DNA from: Symbiodinium natans
Taxonomy: Eukaryota; Sar; Dinophyceae; Suessiales; Symbiodiniaceae
Assembly: GCA_905221605.1 (NCBI GenBank)
Contig: CAJNDS010002324.1
Coordinates: 455,001 to 519,000, forward strand
Length of the DNA: 64,000 nucleotides
Direction of reading: 5' to 3'
Part shown: positions 1-13,200 of the stretch, in pieces
Numbering within the stretch: position 1 is the first letter of the stretch
Layout of the letters: every line of letters starts with the position of its first letter
The notes under the pieces: generated by a model
Database searches by the model: none
Told to the model about the DNA's origin: nothing
The model's input: only the letters and a program-made list of their open reading frames with translations
Made by a program: the position numbers and the translations under genes

Positions 1-1227
1 ATGTTAGGGTTCCGAGTTTAGGAATCGGGGTTCTGTGACCTACACTCCGACATGCCGAAACAGCGAAGCCTAATATGGGGGCTTACGAAAATTGGGGACC
101 CCCAATACAGATCCCCAAATAGTAGGATCCCCTTACATATAACAAGGACCCGAATAAGGTGCCCCCAAGCACGGTTTAGGGTTTAGGGGGGAGCAGCATA
201 TGTCAAAGTCTCCGTGTAGTGCACCGAACCCTTGTCACCGAGAAGTCCAGCGAGGAACCTTCAATGCGCAATGGAGGTCTGAAAAGGGAAATCGGGAGTT
301 GTGTGCCACGCATCCCCTCTAACCCCGTACACCCTGAACCCTGAGCCCTTCAAGGGACCATAATCGGGCGCCTACTTCCCTAAGTCCGATTGAGACCCCT
401 GAACCCTATATGCCTTCTACCCGAAACCCTCAAGCATCCGGCTAGATTTTGGGGTGTAGGTGCTTTTAGGTGAAGAGTTAGGACCGTGACTTGGTACGGT
501 GCTTGTGCAACCATGTTCTTTATTTTCGGAGTCTAGGGCTTGGGGGTCTTGAAGGCCTTAACTAAGGCATTTGGGGCTTCGGAGGCCCGGTTTTGGGTTT
601 GGCGCCTATACAGCGGGGCTTATAAACCCTCATTGAGTAAACCCCATGGCTAGACCCAAGAGTAACGTAGGAATAACAAGGTTGCCCTTTTTGGTTACCC
701 TACACCCTACACCCTGCACCCTACACCCTACACCCTAAACCCTAAACCCTAAACCCCTAAACCCCTAAACCCCTAAACCCCTAAACCCCTAAACCCCTAA
801 ACCCCTAAACCCTAAACCCTAAACCGAATGAGCTAACCCCATGTTGCTTGGGGCTCCACGATCAAAACAAAAACGGAAAGCCCTAAGAGCCTGGTCGGCG
901 TTAGCGTCTCCGCTGGGAGGGTTTAGGGTTTTAGGGTTTAGGGTTTAGGGTTCAGGGTGTAGGGTTTCGGGTTTCGGGTTTCGGGTTTCGGGTTTCGGGT
1001 TTAGGGTTTAGGGTACCGTGGCACCAGGGTTTAGGGCTCAGGGTCACGCTTGTAGCGGAGCCTAAACCCCATAGTAACAAGCAAGTCATGGTACTACAAG
1101 CCATCCCGAAACCCTAAACCCTAAACCTAAACCCTAAACCACCCTAAACCCTAAACCCTAAACCCCCCCCCCCCCCCCAAAAAAAAAAAAAAAGGGGGGG
1201 GGGGACTAGTCCAAGGGGCTTGCCGAC
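1..1227. other. Downstream end of gene 1 or 3' flank
   Basis: No firm coding exon is visible except the tentative 17-nt exon at 891-907. It holds CCCTAAA/CCCCTAAA arrays at about 713-830, TTTAGGG and TTTCGGG arrays at about 922-1012 and a C-run followed by an A-run and a G-run at about 1164-1203. The terminal exon and stop of gene 1 were not located. Confidence 0.5.
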
Positions 1228-1269
1228 CTGGTTCTGGTTCAAGCCGGCTTTCTCGAGCACCTCGCGCGC
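1228..1269 (-). CDS. Gene 1 exon 32: EF-hand exit helix
   Basis: It encodes [14 protein letters not shown], the F-helix that completes the EF-hand of exon 31. The acceptor is AGCCAG|GCGC. The donor could be CAG|GTCGG or, four bases later, GTCG|GCAAG. No stop is found here, so the gene continues to the left. Confidence 0.88.
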
Positions 1270-4200
1270 CTGGCTTGGCCCAGTTTAGGGTTTAGGGTTT
1301 TAGGGTTGGGGTTTGGGGTTTGGGGTTTGGGGGGGTTTGGGGTTTGGGGTTTGGGGTTTGGGGTTTGGGGTTTGGGGTTTGGGGTTTGGGGTTTGGGGTT
1401 TGGGGTTTGGGGTTTGGGGGTTGGGGTCTGAGCCGTGCCTCCTGGGCCTCCACCGTGCCGCTGTTGTCCTTGTCCAAGCTCTGGAAAAGGCTGTTCCTCG
1501 CTGTGAATACTCGAGCTTTCTAGGGTTTAGGGTTTAGGGTTAGGGTTTAGGGTTTAGGCCTTATACGGGGGAGGTTTCCCAAAAAAGGGGGGGGGGGGGG
1601 TGTGCCCCTTTTGCACCCCAAAGAGAATAGGATCCCCTCAAAGGGACCCCCAAAAAGGGCAGCACTATAATTATTCGGAAAACACCAGATTATGGTACAA
1701 TATTCAATATTGCATATCAGGCTAAGGATATACTTCTGAGTTCGAGGTCTAGGGGAGAATAAGGACTTAGCAGCTCTGGATGTAGACTCCGCACAGAAAG
1801 TCGTCCCAAGGTTTCAGGGACGGCCTTATGATGTTGAACTTCCGAACCTAATCCCTAAACCTAAACCCTATACCCTATACCCTAAACCCTTAACCCTAAA
1901 CCCTAAACCCTAAACCCCAACCCTCAACCCTAAGCCTGCCCCTTGAACCCGACTCCCATCAAAAGTGCAGTCAAAGCATCAGGTTGTGGAGTTGCCCCAG
2001 ATTCTCCTGTCAGGAGGCTCGAGGCTTGAGGTTTAGGCTTTGGGGTTTAGGGATTAGGGTTTAGGGCTCAGGGTTTAGTTTTCAGGGTTCAGGGTTTAGG
2101 GGCGTTGAAAACGTTGAAGGTCGTTGCTCGCCCTAGGCTGCCTGGCGCGTGACCATAAACCCACTGGCGACCAAGAATTTAGGGTTCAGGCTTCCGTAGA
2201 TCCCGCCACCCTGACAGGTGCTTGAAGACTCATTGGGTTTTGTGGCTCGAAGAACCCCCTTGGACGGCCTTACCCTAAACCGTAAACCCTAAACCCTACT
2301 CAACCCTACTCAACCCTCAACCCTAAACCCAAAACCCTAAACCCTAAACCCCTTGGGGGCGGCCTTGGAGATCAATTCGTGGGCCAGTAGATTTTGGATT
2401 TGCTTCTTCTCCCCCATCTGGTCGACGGCTTTCACGAGCTCCACGTCCTGCTGCGTTTCTTGGGTTTGGGTTTAGTTCGGGTCTATAGACATCAAACTCT
2501 AGACCCTAAACAGTAAACCCTGACACTCTGAAGGGTTTTGGGGTTTTGGAGGTTAGGGGTTTCGGGGTGCGGGTCTTGGGCGTATGGCCACCGAAGGAAT
2601 CTTCTGAACTCGAAGACTCGAAGCCCTCAACCATGCAATTCGCCCACCTAACGGGGTCAGAATCTGAGTGTGCAGGGGGGGCCCTTTAGAGTACGCCCAA
2701 ACCGAAATCCTAAACCCAAACTAGTCCCTAAACCCCATGCACATCTTCACAAAATTATTTGCAAACAAAGCCTTCACCCCGTAGCCTGGGCAGGTAAGAT
2801 AGATCCCACGACTCAACATGCCCTTGAACCCTGAACCCTGAACCCTGAACCCTGAACCCTAAACCCTAAACCCTAAACCCTAAACCCTAAACCCCCAGAA
2901 TCAAGCCTCGGTTCCCCCGCCCGTTGCCCCCTGCGCGGGCGCACCAGCGGCAGTTGCGCGGGAAGCTGCTGGAAGTACGGGGCCTTCAAGACCTGGCTGC
3001 TTCTTTGTAGTCTGGCTGCTTCTTAGTAGGGAATGAGGGAATGAGGGACCCCTATCTAATCCCTCAAATGGGGTATATATATATACATATATATCTATGG
3101 GGCCCTGTATAATCCCTTAAAAGGGGTATATGGAGTACCCGATCTAATCCCTTAAAGGGTACGGGGCCCTCCTTCCCTCATTCCCTACTAAGAATTAGGG
3201 GGAGACCTGCTCTTCTGGCGTCTAGGGCTTGGAGTTTGCAATTTGCAAGGGCTGTGTGGGGTTTAGGGTTTAGGGTCGCAGGGTGGTCGATTTTGGGTTT
3301 TGGGCCTGTTTTTCAGCGTGCTCAAATTTACAGATAAATAGCCGCCCCCCCCCCCCCCCCCCCCCTCCCCCTGTTACCCCGGTCTCAACATGCACGAATC
3401 GATAGTTCACTACGATCGCTTCTGTTCAATGATTACTCGAGGGAGCGTTTCGCTTGGTAGCTTGTTATGTCCTCGCTCAGTGCTTGCACTACACCCTTGT
3501 GAAGGAATCTCATCAACACATGCTTCTCGAGCTTTCGCTGAGATCATTCCTTGGCAAGTGAGTGGCGTGCATGTGCCAAACTAATCAGCCAAGTAACAAA
3601 TGACACAGACGATACCCTGCGAAGATTGATAGACATCCCTGCAGACCTCCCGCTCGCTCCAGGCCCAATTTCAAGACCCTAAACCCTAAACCCTACACCC
3701 TAAACCCGAACCCTAAACCCCCACCCCCCCCCCCCAAAAAAAAAAAAAAAAAAAAGCGTCAGAACGTGTAGAACTGGACTCCAAGCCCCAAACTAAACCG
3801 GGACGCAACACCCCAAAAAGACCCCAGACCCTAAACCCCCGAAAACCTCTTAGCACCCGTACATCCCCAGACCCTGGGAAGCCTTAGCCCCTAAACCCTA
3901 AACCCTAAACCCCAAACCCTAAAACTTAGTCATCATGGCGCTTGAGGCAGCCGTTGCCTTCTCAGCAGTGGGACGCTGCTGAAAGTCCTTCCTGCCGTGA
4001 GCCCAGGGATGAGGATGAGGGTTCAGGGGATGTGGGATACTCGCTACACCCCTACACCCCTACACCCCTACACCCCTACACCCCTACACCCCTACACCCC
4101 TACACCCCTAAAGCCTAAAGCCTAAAGCCTAAAACCTAAAGCCTAGAGCCTAGAGCCTAGAGCCTAGAGCCTAGAGCCTAGAGCCTAGAGCCTAGAGCCT

Positions 4201-7200
4201 AAAGCCTAAAGCCTAAAGCCTAAAGCCTAAAGCCTAAACCCTACTCCTCAGGGTATGGGCTAGTAAGCTAGATCAGGTTAGGCCTTGGGGCCTGGAGTTT
4301 AGGGTTCAGCGTTTCTATCGTATGTTCCTTGCAGCATAGGGTATCCACAGTGCCAACAACCTGTGTCAGCTTAGGCTTTGGAGTTTGGGGCTTGCATTTT
4401 AGGGTCTCTATATCACATTCCTTAAAGTCTAGACCATGAAAAGGGCCGACAGTATGTTCAATGTTGATCAACCCCCGCCCCCTCCCCCCACAATACGGAG
4501 CCCTCTTCTCGGCATCATTTCTGAACTCTTCTGAAACAAGCCTACAAGCCTGAGCTCTTCTTGAAAACGCTTTGCGTGCAAGGGGCGGAAAGGGGGGAGG
4601 TAAGGCTTCAACCCTAAACCCTAAACCCTAAACCCTAAACCCTAAACCCTAAACCCTATAAGGCTGCTCCAGAGATGTGTCCAGGAAAGCTTGAGTTTGT
4701 GCTTTTTGGGGAAGACTTCCGCCCTCCCACAGACAGTTTGCATGTCACAGGCTCAAGGTGATGGATCCTTGCGGGTGCCAAATGCGCAACCCTGCCTGGT
4801 ACCCTCTTTACCTACAGTTTTACGCAAATCAAGGGTAGTTACTACGAACCTGTAACCCTGCGCAGGCCCTTGACCCTGAAGACCTCAAACCCGTGAGCCA
4901 TCGAATCTTGTATCGGTCTCTCCGCAAAGGCTTGGGGCCGAGCATTCTTCAGCTGCAAGCAAAAGCCCTGCAAGAGTAGTCCGTTGAAACCCCACGACCG
5001 AAAAGCCTTCCGAAGAAAAGCCCAAAACTCCGAAAGCCTTCAACCAAAACCCTAAACCCTAAACCCTAAACCCTAAACCCTAAACCCTAAACCCTAAACC
5101 CTAAACCCTAAACCCTAAACCCTAAACCCTAAACCCTAAACCCTATGCAATAGTCTTACGGCCTGACAACTCTCAACCCTCGGCCCTAACACCTGAACCC
5201 CCTAAACCCTAAACTCTAGACCCCAAACTCTAAACCCTAAGCCCTAAACCTGAACCCTAAACCCTAAACCCTAAACCCTAAACCCTAAACCCTAAACCCT
5301 AAACCCTAAACCCTGAACCCTGAACCCTGAACCCTGAACCCTGAACACTGAACCCTGAACCCTGAACCCTGAACCCTGAACCCTGAACCCTGAACCCTGA
5401 ACCCTAAACCCTAAACCCTAAACCCTAAACCCCCCCCCCCCCCCCCCCCTCTAACAGTCGCCTAACAGTCATCTCATCTCCAGAGTCGCCTCCCGAAGAC
5501 CAGGTGGTAACCTCGGGGGTGTTGCTTTGAGGCTTGTGGGGTTTAGGGTTTCGGGTTTAGGGTTTAGGGTTTAGGGTTTCGGGTTTAGGGTTTCGGGTTT
5601 AGGGTTTTGGGGTTTAGGGTTGGGGATTGGGAGTTGGGGTTTACGGTTGTGGGCGTAGGTTTTTTAGGGTCTAGACGCTGCGCCCGAAATTCTACTGCGC
5701 ACCCCAAAAGCAATAAACCCTAATCTCCTATCCCCCTAATCCCCAAACCCTGAACCCCCATACCCTAACCCGCTGCCCTTTTTGGCTTAAAGGGGTTTAT
5801 ATGGCAACCTAGACCCGAACAAAAAGGGAAGAAGGGCCTACTCTGAATCCTAGTAGCCCTAAACCCTAAACCCTAAACCCTAAACCCTGAACCCTAAACC
5901 CTAAACCCTAAACCCTAAACCCTAAACCCTAAACCCTCAAAAAAAGGTGAAGGGAGGAAGGGCCCACTCTGGGTTCCTAGCTCCATACGGGTTTAGGGAC
6001 CCCCTGAGCTCTCCCCCCAGGTCTGGTTCGGCCCAAGGCACAAGTAGGCGTCGATCTCCGAACGCATCGTCATGAGCCTCGTGCTCCCAGGCTAGGGTTT
6101 AGGGTTTAGGGTTTAGGGTTTAGGGTTTAGGGTTTAGGGTTTAGGGTTTAGGGTTTAGGGTTTAGGGTTTAGGGTTTAGGGTTTAGGGTTTAGGGTTTAG
6201 GGTTTAGGGTTTAGGGTTTAGGGTTTAGGACTTAGGACTTAGGGTTTAGTGTTAGGGTTTAGGGTTGTAATCGTTTCCCCCTAATATTAAACGGGGGGTA
6301 CCCCCCCCCAATAGAAATTCGAAATGTGTTTTTTTTATTAGGGGGGGGGGGTGTTTTTATCGCAATGCCATGTTCTAGACTCCAGATTTACTCAAGTAAT
6401 CAAGTACTGAAGTGTGGTGTAAACTGAAGAGAGGCCGCTCACCGACAGCATCATAATTGAGACCCTAAACCCTCGTTGGCTTCAGGGTCTTAGGAGCCCT
6501 GAACCCCCCCCCCCCCCCTAATTCGGAATAGGTTTTAAAAGGCGGGCTCGGTTTCGGCAGGATTTTCCGGAAAGTATTTTTAGTATTAGGGGGGGTCTTT
6601 AATAAAAGGGGGAAGTGATTAGGGTTGTAGGGTTCAGGCTTATAGGGTTATAAAAGGTAAACCCTAGTAACATTCATACTAAAACGTCCTGAGCTGCTGG
6701 TTTAAACCCTGGAAAAATCAGTTGTGCATCACAGGGCATTGGGTTTACATGGCTTAGGGATGGTCTCGTACCTTATAGACCGATAGGCGTTAAAGTAGGT
6801 GTGATTTTGGTACTCAGCCCAATACGCTCTCCACCGTCCTGAAAGGAACCGGAGATCACGATACCGGTTGACTTCGACAAGACCTCTCCAGGGATGGTGG
6901 ATGACGAGACCCACCAAATCGCTTGGGCCTTGGTGTTCGCGTCGCATCCTTATGTGTAGGCCCATGACCCAGACGCTCCGTGTTCAAGCTCCCTGTTCCT
7001 GCGTTTGTCAAAACGCAGTTGTTGAATCCTTTTTCGGCTCCCATGACATATTCTTTGTGTCCATCGCTCTGTCCATTTTCGCCGAGAGCTTGACGTACGC
7101 ATTCGCGAGATCCGTGCAAGGATAGGCCTGCACGATTGGGATATCGAAGTGGGTTTCCAGGATGTCGGTGGCGGTGGTGATTGTCGCGGAGGCTGTCGGT

Positions 7201-10200
7201 GCGGTTTAGGGTTTTAAGATTTAGGACTTACGGTTTCCGGTTCAGGACTTGGGGTTGCGGGTTCAGGGTCCAGGGTTTGGGGGGAAAGGGTTCCGGGTAT
7301 CAAGAAGAGACCACCTCACCAGCCACTTATCGCTGCGAAATGGCACAAGCCCCTGTAGTTCTCAACGGCCCTAAGCCACCTGCGAGAAACCCCTGACCCC
7401 TGAAGACGCTATGGTGCCCTTCATCCACCCATGAGCCGCGCTGTGAAGGCTGCAGTCAATTAACATCCAAAAGAGCCACGGAGAACCCAACAACCTTTAA
7501 AAGCAAATAAAGCCCTAAGCCCTAAGCCCCAAGCCCTAAGCCCTAAGCCCCAAGCCCTAAGCCCTAAGCCCTAAGCCCTAAGCCCTAAGCCCCCAAGCCC
7601 TAAACCCTAAGCCCTAAACCCTAAGCCCTAAGCCCTAAGCCCTAAGCCCTAAGCCCTAAGCCCTAAGCCCTAAGCCCTAAGCCCTAAACCCTAAACCCAA
7701 ACACCACCAAAGTCCTAGAGAGCCCTAAGCCCCAACAAGCAACTAAATAACCGGCAAGCCCTGGACCGAAAAGCCCTGAAACCTCATGGAAACCATAAGT
7801 TCCCAAAACACCGGAAACCCTAAACCCCAAAGAACCCTACACACTAACACCCACTCAGAAGACGTAAGCCCTGAAGCCCGACAAGCCCTAAAGCCTCAAG
7901 CCTTGAGCCCTAAACACCCGAAAGCCCCAACTACAGCCCTGAAAGCGCAAAACCCTACAGGCCCTAAAGCCCCATACCTCCAAGCCCTCAATAACGCCCG
8001 AGAGCCCTAAAGCCCGAAAGCCCTAAAGACCCTAAAGGCCCTAAAACCCTATACCTCCAAACCCTAAACCCTGAACTCTAAACCCTAAACCCTAAACCCT
8101 GAACCCTAAACCCTAATCCCTAAACCCTAAAGGCCCGAAAACCCTTTAGCTCCGAACCCTTAATAACGTCAAGCCGCTGGATCCGCGCGAAGGGCGGCGC
8201 GTCGGGCACCTCGGCTCAGCATAGAGGTTTGGGGAGTGCCCGCTTAGGGGTTAGGTTTTTAGGGTTTTATAGGGATTTAGAGGGTTTCGGGTTTTAGGGT
8301 TTTTTAGGGCTTATGGTTTTAGGGCTTTAGGGTTTTTGGGTTTGTTGGTCCTTTAGGGTTTTAGGGTTTTTCGGTTTGTGGGTCTTTTAGGGTTTAGAGT
8401 TTTAGGGCTTTTGGGTCTGGGTTAAGGTTTTGGGATTTAGGGCATAGGGTTTGGGGCTTTCGGGGTTGTAAGATGCAGGCCTTAGGATGAGAAGAACTCA
8501 CTCAGCTACTAAGTAATGGGGTGTGGAGGGGCACCTCGAGCCTGAAACCCTACGCCCTACGCCTGCACCCCCGAACACGAACCCCTGAATCGGGTTTAGG
8601 GTTTAGGGTTTAGGGTTTAGGGTTTAGGGTTTAGGGTTTAGGGTTTAGGGTTTAGGGTTTAGGGTATCCTTGTTGCGACTCCGGATTCCAAATGTACGTT
8701 GACCCTGCAAGGGTCAGATGGCCTACTGATCAGGTACCCTGCTTGTATCCCCCGATACAACCCTTTAAGGGATCTACAGGGTACCGACTTCCCCCATTCC
8801 CAGGTACGCCAAGGTCGACATTGGGGGGGGCCGATAAAGTACTAGTGGCTGGAATGAGGGCAATAGTAGGGGCCCTTGAGAACTCTGTATATAACCAAGT
8901 CCCTGTCTTGGTCTAGCTGCCACCCGTGCACGATGCTGTCGACCACTGCACATGGCTGGCTCCAGACGAGCACCTGACCGTCAGCGAACAGGTCGGGCTT
9001 CCTCTGTGGCCGTCGTCGCCAGTTCTTCATCAGAAGACCACACTTTCTCACCCGCCTGTGAGACAACGGCCTTTCCCGCGTGCTCGAAAGTCTCGTCTTC
9101 AAGCCAGTGGCCTGACTCGATGTTGTCAAGACGGCAGTACCCTAAACCCTAAACCCTAAACCCTAAACCCTAAACCCTGTGTGCCGTATACGCCACCAGG
9201 ATGGTCGGGCGAACTTGGCCTTCTGGGTGTCTGTGTGGGCGGATAGAGTGCCTCACTGCCGGTCTTGCATACGGCAACAGTGCAGAAACCATAAGGCCTA
9301 AGTCCCAAGCACCTTTCAGTAGCTTTAATTAGTTTTTGGGGGGCCAGAGTTTCAGGGCTACGGGCGAAGCCAGAAAACACCGCTTCCACATTCTCTTCAG
9401 GAAAACATCTCCAACCGCCACACCCCAAGCCCCTATCCCCTAAAGCCAGAACCTTAAGCCGTGTACCTAAACCCTAAGCCCCTAAAAGCGCTGAATATGG
9501 ATGCTCGGAATGGTCGGCACATCCGGGCCATCTTTTTGTGGGGTCTAGGGTTATGTAAGTGTAAGGTCTAGGGTGTTTTGGGTTCAACGTTTGGGTGTTT
9601 ACCCTGAACCCTAAACCCTAAACCCTAAACCCTAAACCCTAAACCCTAAACCCTAAACCCTAAACCCTAAACCCTCAACCCTGAAGGTTGTCCACATTCT
9701 TAGTCGTTAGGGTTTAGGGTCTAAAGGGAGCTGGGCTTCCCTGTGGCTCCAAGTTATCAAGTTCTCCCCCCAGAGTAGTCCTAGGCGGTTTAGGGCTTAG
9801 GGTTTGGGGTTTGGGGTTTGGGGTTTAGGGTTTAGGGTTTGGGCTTTGGGGGTTAGGGTTTAGGGGTCCTAGGCCCTAAGGTTGGGAATCGAATTAGAGC
9901 CTCCTCCATACAGAGACCGGGGAAAGCCCAGGGCACGTTGAAGGGCCCGCCCTCTTTTCGGTTGTACACCTCGGCTGCAAGGTCTGCGTTTGCATTGGGT
10001 GGCTGTCCTAAACTATGGGCCCTTGGTACCCTAGGCCATGAGCAGTATCCCCGAATCAAGGCCAAAGGAGCCAAGTAGGTGAATGTTAAGATGGGATTCT
10101 ACATGTAAATGCGCATGAACATCGATCATGGATGCCAGGAATGATTAAGGTTTTAGGGTTTCGGGTTTGGGGTTTAGGGGTATAGGTCATGGTTCAGGGT

Positions 10201-13200
10201 GTATTGGGATTATTGAAGTTTCCCAACTAAGACGCCAGCTTGCCCATCTAGGCAAAAGCATTCAATATGAGCCTCTAAGAGGTCAGTCTTTCAAAGCACG
10301 ATTTTGAATGTACCGAAAGCCCTGAGACCGGTCAGCCATGGAATGTTTATGAAGCCAAAACTGCCATTCACTTACGAATGCCCCTCCAACAAAGACATGA
10401 AAAAAAACAAGACACGTTCAACCTTAAAAGAGTTGAGAGTCTGGGTTCAGGGTTTAGGACTTAGGAAAATGTGTATTCTTAGAAGGGGCAATACAGGGAT
10501 TCTTATCACTACTTTTTGAGGGATAGTAGTAGATCAAACAGATTTGTGTTCGGGGCATTTAATTTGCCCCAGGCGCTGACCAGAACAGAATGCCCAAGGC
10601 AAAGACGTCGCCCTGAGACATTCGTAGATTGGGGGGGGTTTAGGATTTAGGGTTTAGGGTTTAGGGCTTAGGGTTTAGGGTTTAGGGTTCAGGGGTACCC
10701 ATGATATACCCCAAAAAGACGCTCTTATCCTTGCGAACTATGGGCTCCCCACCCTTTTACGGAGACGCCTGCCCTTTGGCAAACTGTCAGCCCTATGAGG
10801 GAGGGGCTCAGTCAGCTTCCCATAAGCAGGATGCCAGGAAGGGAGCCTAACCCTAAACCCTAAACCCTACACCCTACACCCTGCACCCTAAAAGCCTCAG
10901 TCTCACCTGCACAGACTGTTCAGGGTGGGGCTGAGGTTCAGGGCTTAGGGGGATCTATGCGGGTCAGGGTTTGGAGTGTAAACTTGCGCGCGCAGGTCGC
11001 GCACCATACACAAGCTAGCATAGAGACCCCGGCCGTCTCAAGCTCGAACACAACCAAACACGACCGCAACCCTAAACCCTACACCCTAAACCCTAAACCC
11101 TGAACCCTAAACCCTAAACCCTGGGCCTTCGGGGTCCACAAGTCGGACCTCCAAACCTCCGGGGGCATGTATCCTGGAGTGCCTCCGCCACAGTCTGGGT
11201 CTGAGGGTTCAGGGTTGAGGGTTAGGGTTTAGGGTTTGGGGTTTGGGGTCTTAGGGTCTTAGGGTCTTAGGGTCTTAGGGTCTTAGGGTCTTAGGGTCTT
11301 AGGGTCTTAGGGTCTTAGGGTCTTAGGGTCGTAGGGTCTTAGGGTCTTAGGGTCTTAGGGTCTTAGGGTCTTAGGGTCTTAGGGTCTTAGGGTCTTAGGG
11401 TCTTAGGGTCTTAGGGTCTTAGGGTCTTAGGGTCTTAGGGTCTTAGGGTCTTAGGGTCTTAGGGTCTTAGGGTCTTAAGGGTCTAAGTGTCTTAGGGGTC
11501 CAAGGGTCAAAGGGTCTAAGGGTCTTAGGGTCGTGGTGTCTTAGGGTCTTCGGGTCTTAGGGTTTAGGGCCCGGAGTGCCTCTGCGCCGCAGTCTGTCGG
11601 GTCCCAGGTTCTTAGGGTTTGGTGGTCTTAGGGTTTTAGGGTCTTAGGGTTTTAGGGCTTTCGGGTATCCTGGAGTGCCTCCGCCGCCGTCTTTCGGGTC
11701 CCGGGGTCTTCGGGGGGTCTTGGAGGTTTTAAGGGTTTTAAGGATTTAGGGCCTTAGGAGTTTTAGGGTGTTAGGGTTTTAGGTTTGTCGGGTTTTTAGG
11801 GTCCATCCAGCGGCGTCGTGTACAGTTGAAAAAAGTTGATTCCCGAAACATGAGAACACAAGCGCCCTACATAAGGCGAGTCGAATCTCAAAGCACTGAA
11901 ATCCCCAGTAACCTGGGCGCTCCCTTGCATTGTTCTTAGATCCTACAAGGAGGGGCCCCCCTAGTTATAAGTAGAGTTATAAGGACCCTAAATTGGGTTA
12001 TAAGGATCCTAACTTAGGTTATAAGTCTCGTAAATATAGTTAGCATAGTAAGGGGGCCCCTCCTTGTAGAAGCGAGTCTCAAACCTCCTAAAGAGGGAAA
12101 GCGGGCCCACTTGGAGACCTCTAGAGCAACAAACCACAGCAGGGCCTGTTTTTAGGGTTTAGGGTTTAGGGTTTAGGGTTTAGCGCTTGAAGGTCGGCAA
12201 GGTCTGTCACGAACCGGGGGCGCCCTGAGAAAAAAAATAGCCCTGAAAGCCAGGAAAGGCAGCGAGAAATCCCTCCACTCTCGAAAAACTCTTGCTTACA
12301 TCGGAAACTACAATCCACAAGTGAACAGATGCTGAACCAGCCCGTACATCTCGCCGGATGTGCAGCCATCTACATCATGGTCCCTCGTGGTTACCCTAAA
12401 TGGGTAATTCCTAGAATTCGGGTCCCTCTTGGTTTAGCCCAGATGGGCATTTCCAAGAACTATACTGTATGTGGTAGACAAGGGTACCCCTATTTTCGGA
12501 ACCCCCCCCCCACCCACCTTCCCTCCCCCCCCCACCCCAAATCGAAAGCTCTGTATGAGAACAGGGAACAATTCCAGAGCCGTATTTGTGACTATTGTCT
12601 GGCGCGAACACAAGAGTCTGAAACTTCGGATCCAGGGGTTTCTGGGTTCGAGGTTCGGGTAGTTCACGTTTGACGACCTTCCAGCCCTAACGGGGTTGTT
12701 CCACCTGCGTTTGCTACTGCAGAGGATTTATGGGGCTTGGTTTTGGGGAAAAGTTGTAGCACGTCGGGCTTAACATTTGTGATCGAAATGAGGGCTTCAG
12801 CATGATCATAGCTTTAGTCTTTTACAGTGGGGGCCAGCGAAGGTGGCAGGAAAAATGCGAGCAGCATATATGTCGTAGCAAAGTTCTCCGAAGCATCTGT
12901 GCTGCGAGTATGTACACATGAAAGTAGAGGTAGCATACATACGTATTCATACGCAATATGCTGCATGTCAGGCATCCTCATCTACTTCGTACTTCTCTTG
13001 GAGTCGGGATGCCATTTGGCGGAATTAAACATACGCAAATAACAACAAAAACAACAGTGTACCCTCAGCCCCTGTGCCCGAAGGTCTGAACACTGAATCC
13101 CTTTTCGGTTCCCCCCCCCCCCCCCCCCCCCAGCCTCCCTTCCTCTTGCCGGAGAAGTCGCCATATCGAAATCAATGATCACGACGTGGGGTGCCATCCA

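Noticed and set aside
1292-1477. Frame ending in repeated PKPQTPN
   Set aside because: Only its first part is real (the EF-hand exon 31); the PKPQTPN tail is translation of the TTTGGGG array beyond the splice donor.
2887-3015. Plus-strand Pro/Ala-rich exon [14 protein letters not shown]
   Set aside because: Open in plus frame with an AG before it, but no partner exon on that strand; GC-rich sequence is often open by chance.
6729-7018. Overlapping frames left of gene 1 exon 26
   Set aside because: They begin beyond a good GA donor; composition is not coding-like and exon 27 joins without them.
8842-9001. Continuation of gene 1 exon 24 in a second frame ([14 protein letters not shown])
   Set aside because: It would need a frameshift; a GA donor at 9002 joins exon 25 cleanly, so the second frame is taken as chance.
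11225-11565. CRISPR array
   Set aside because: Units are contiguous 7-10-nt tandem repeats without spacers, in a nuclear eukaryotic context.
12185-12224. Kinase exon encoding [12 protein letters not shown]
   Set aside because: Looked like a DFG region, but exon 19 supplies that motif and joins exon 20 directly in phase; this piece does not fit the phase.
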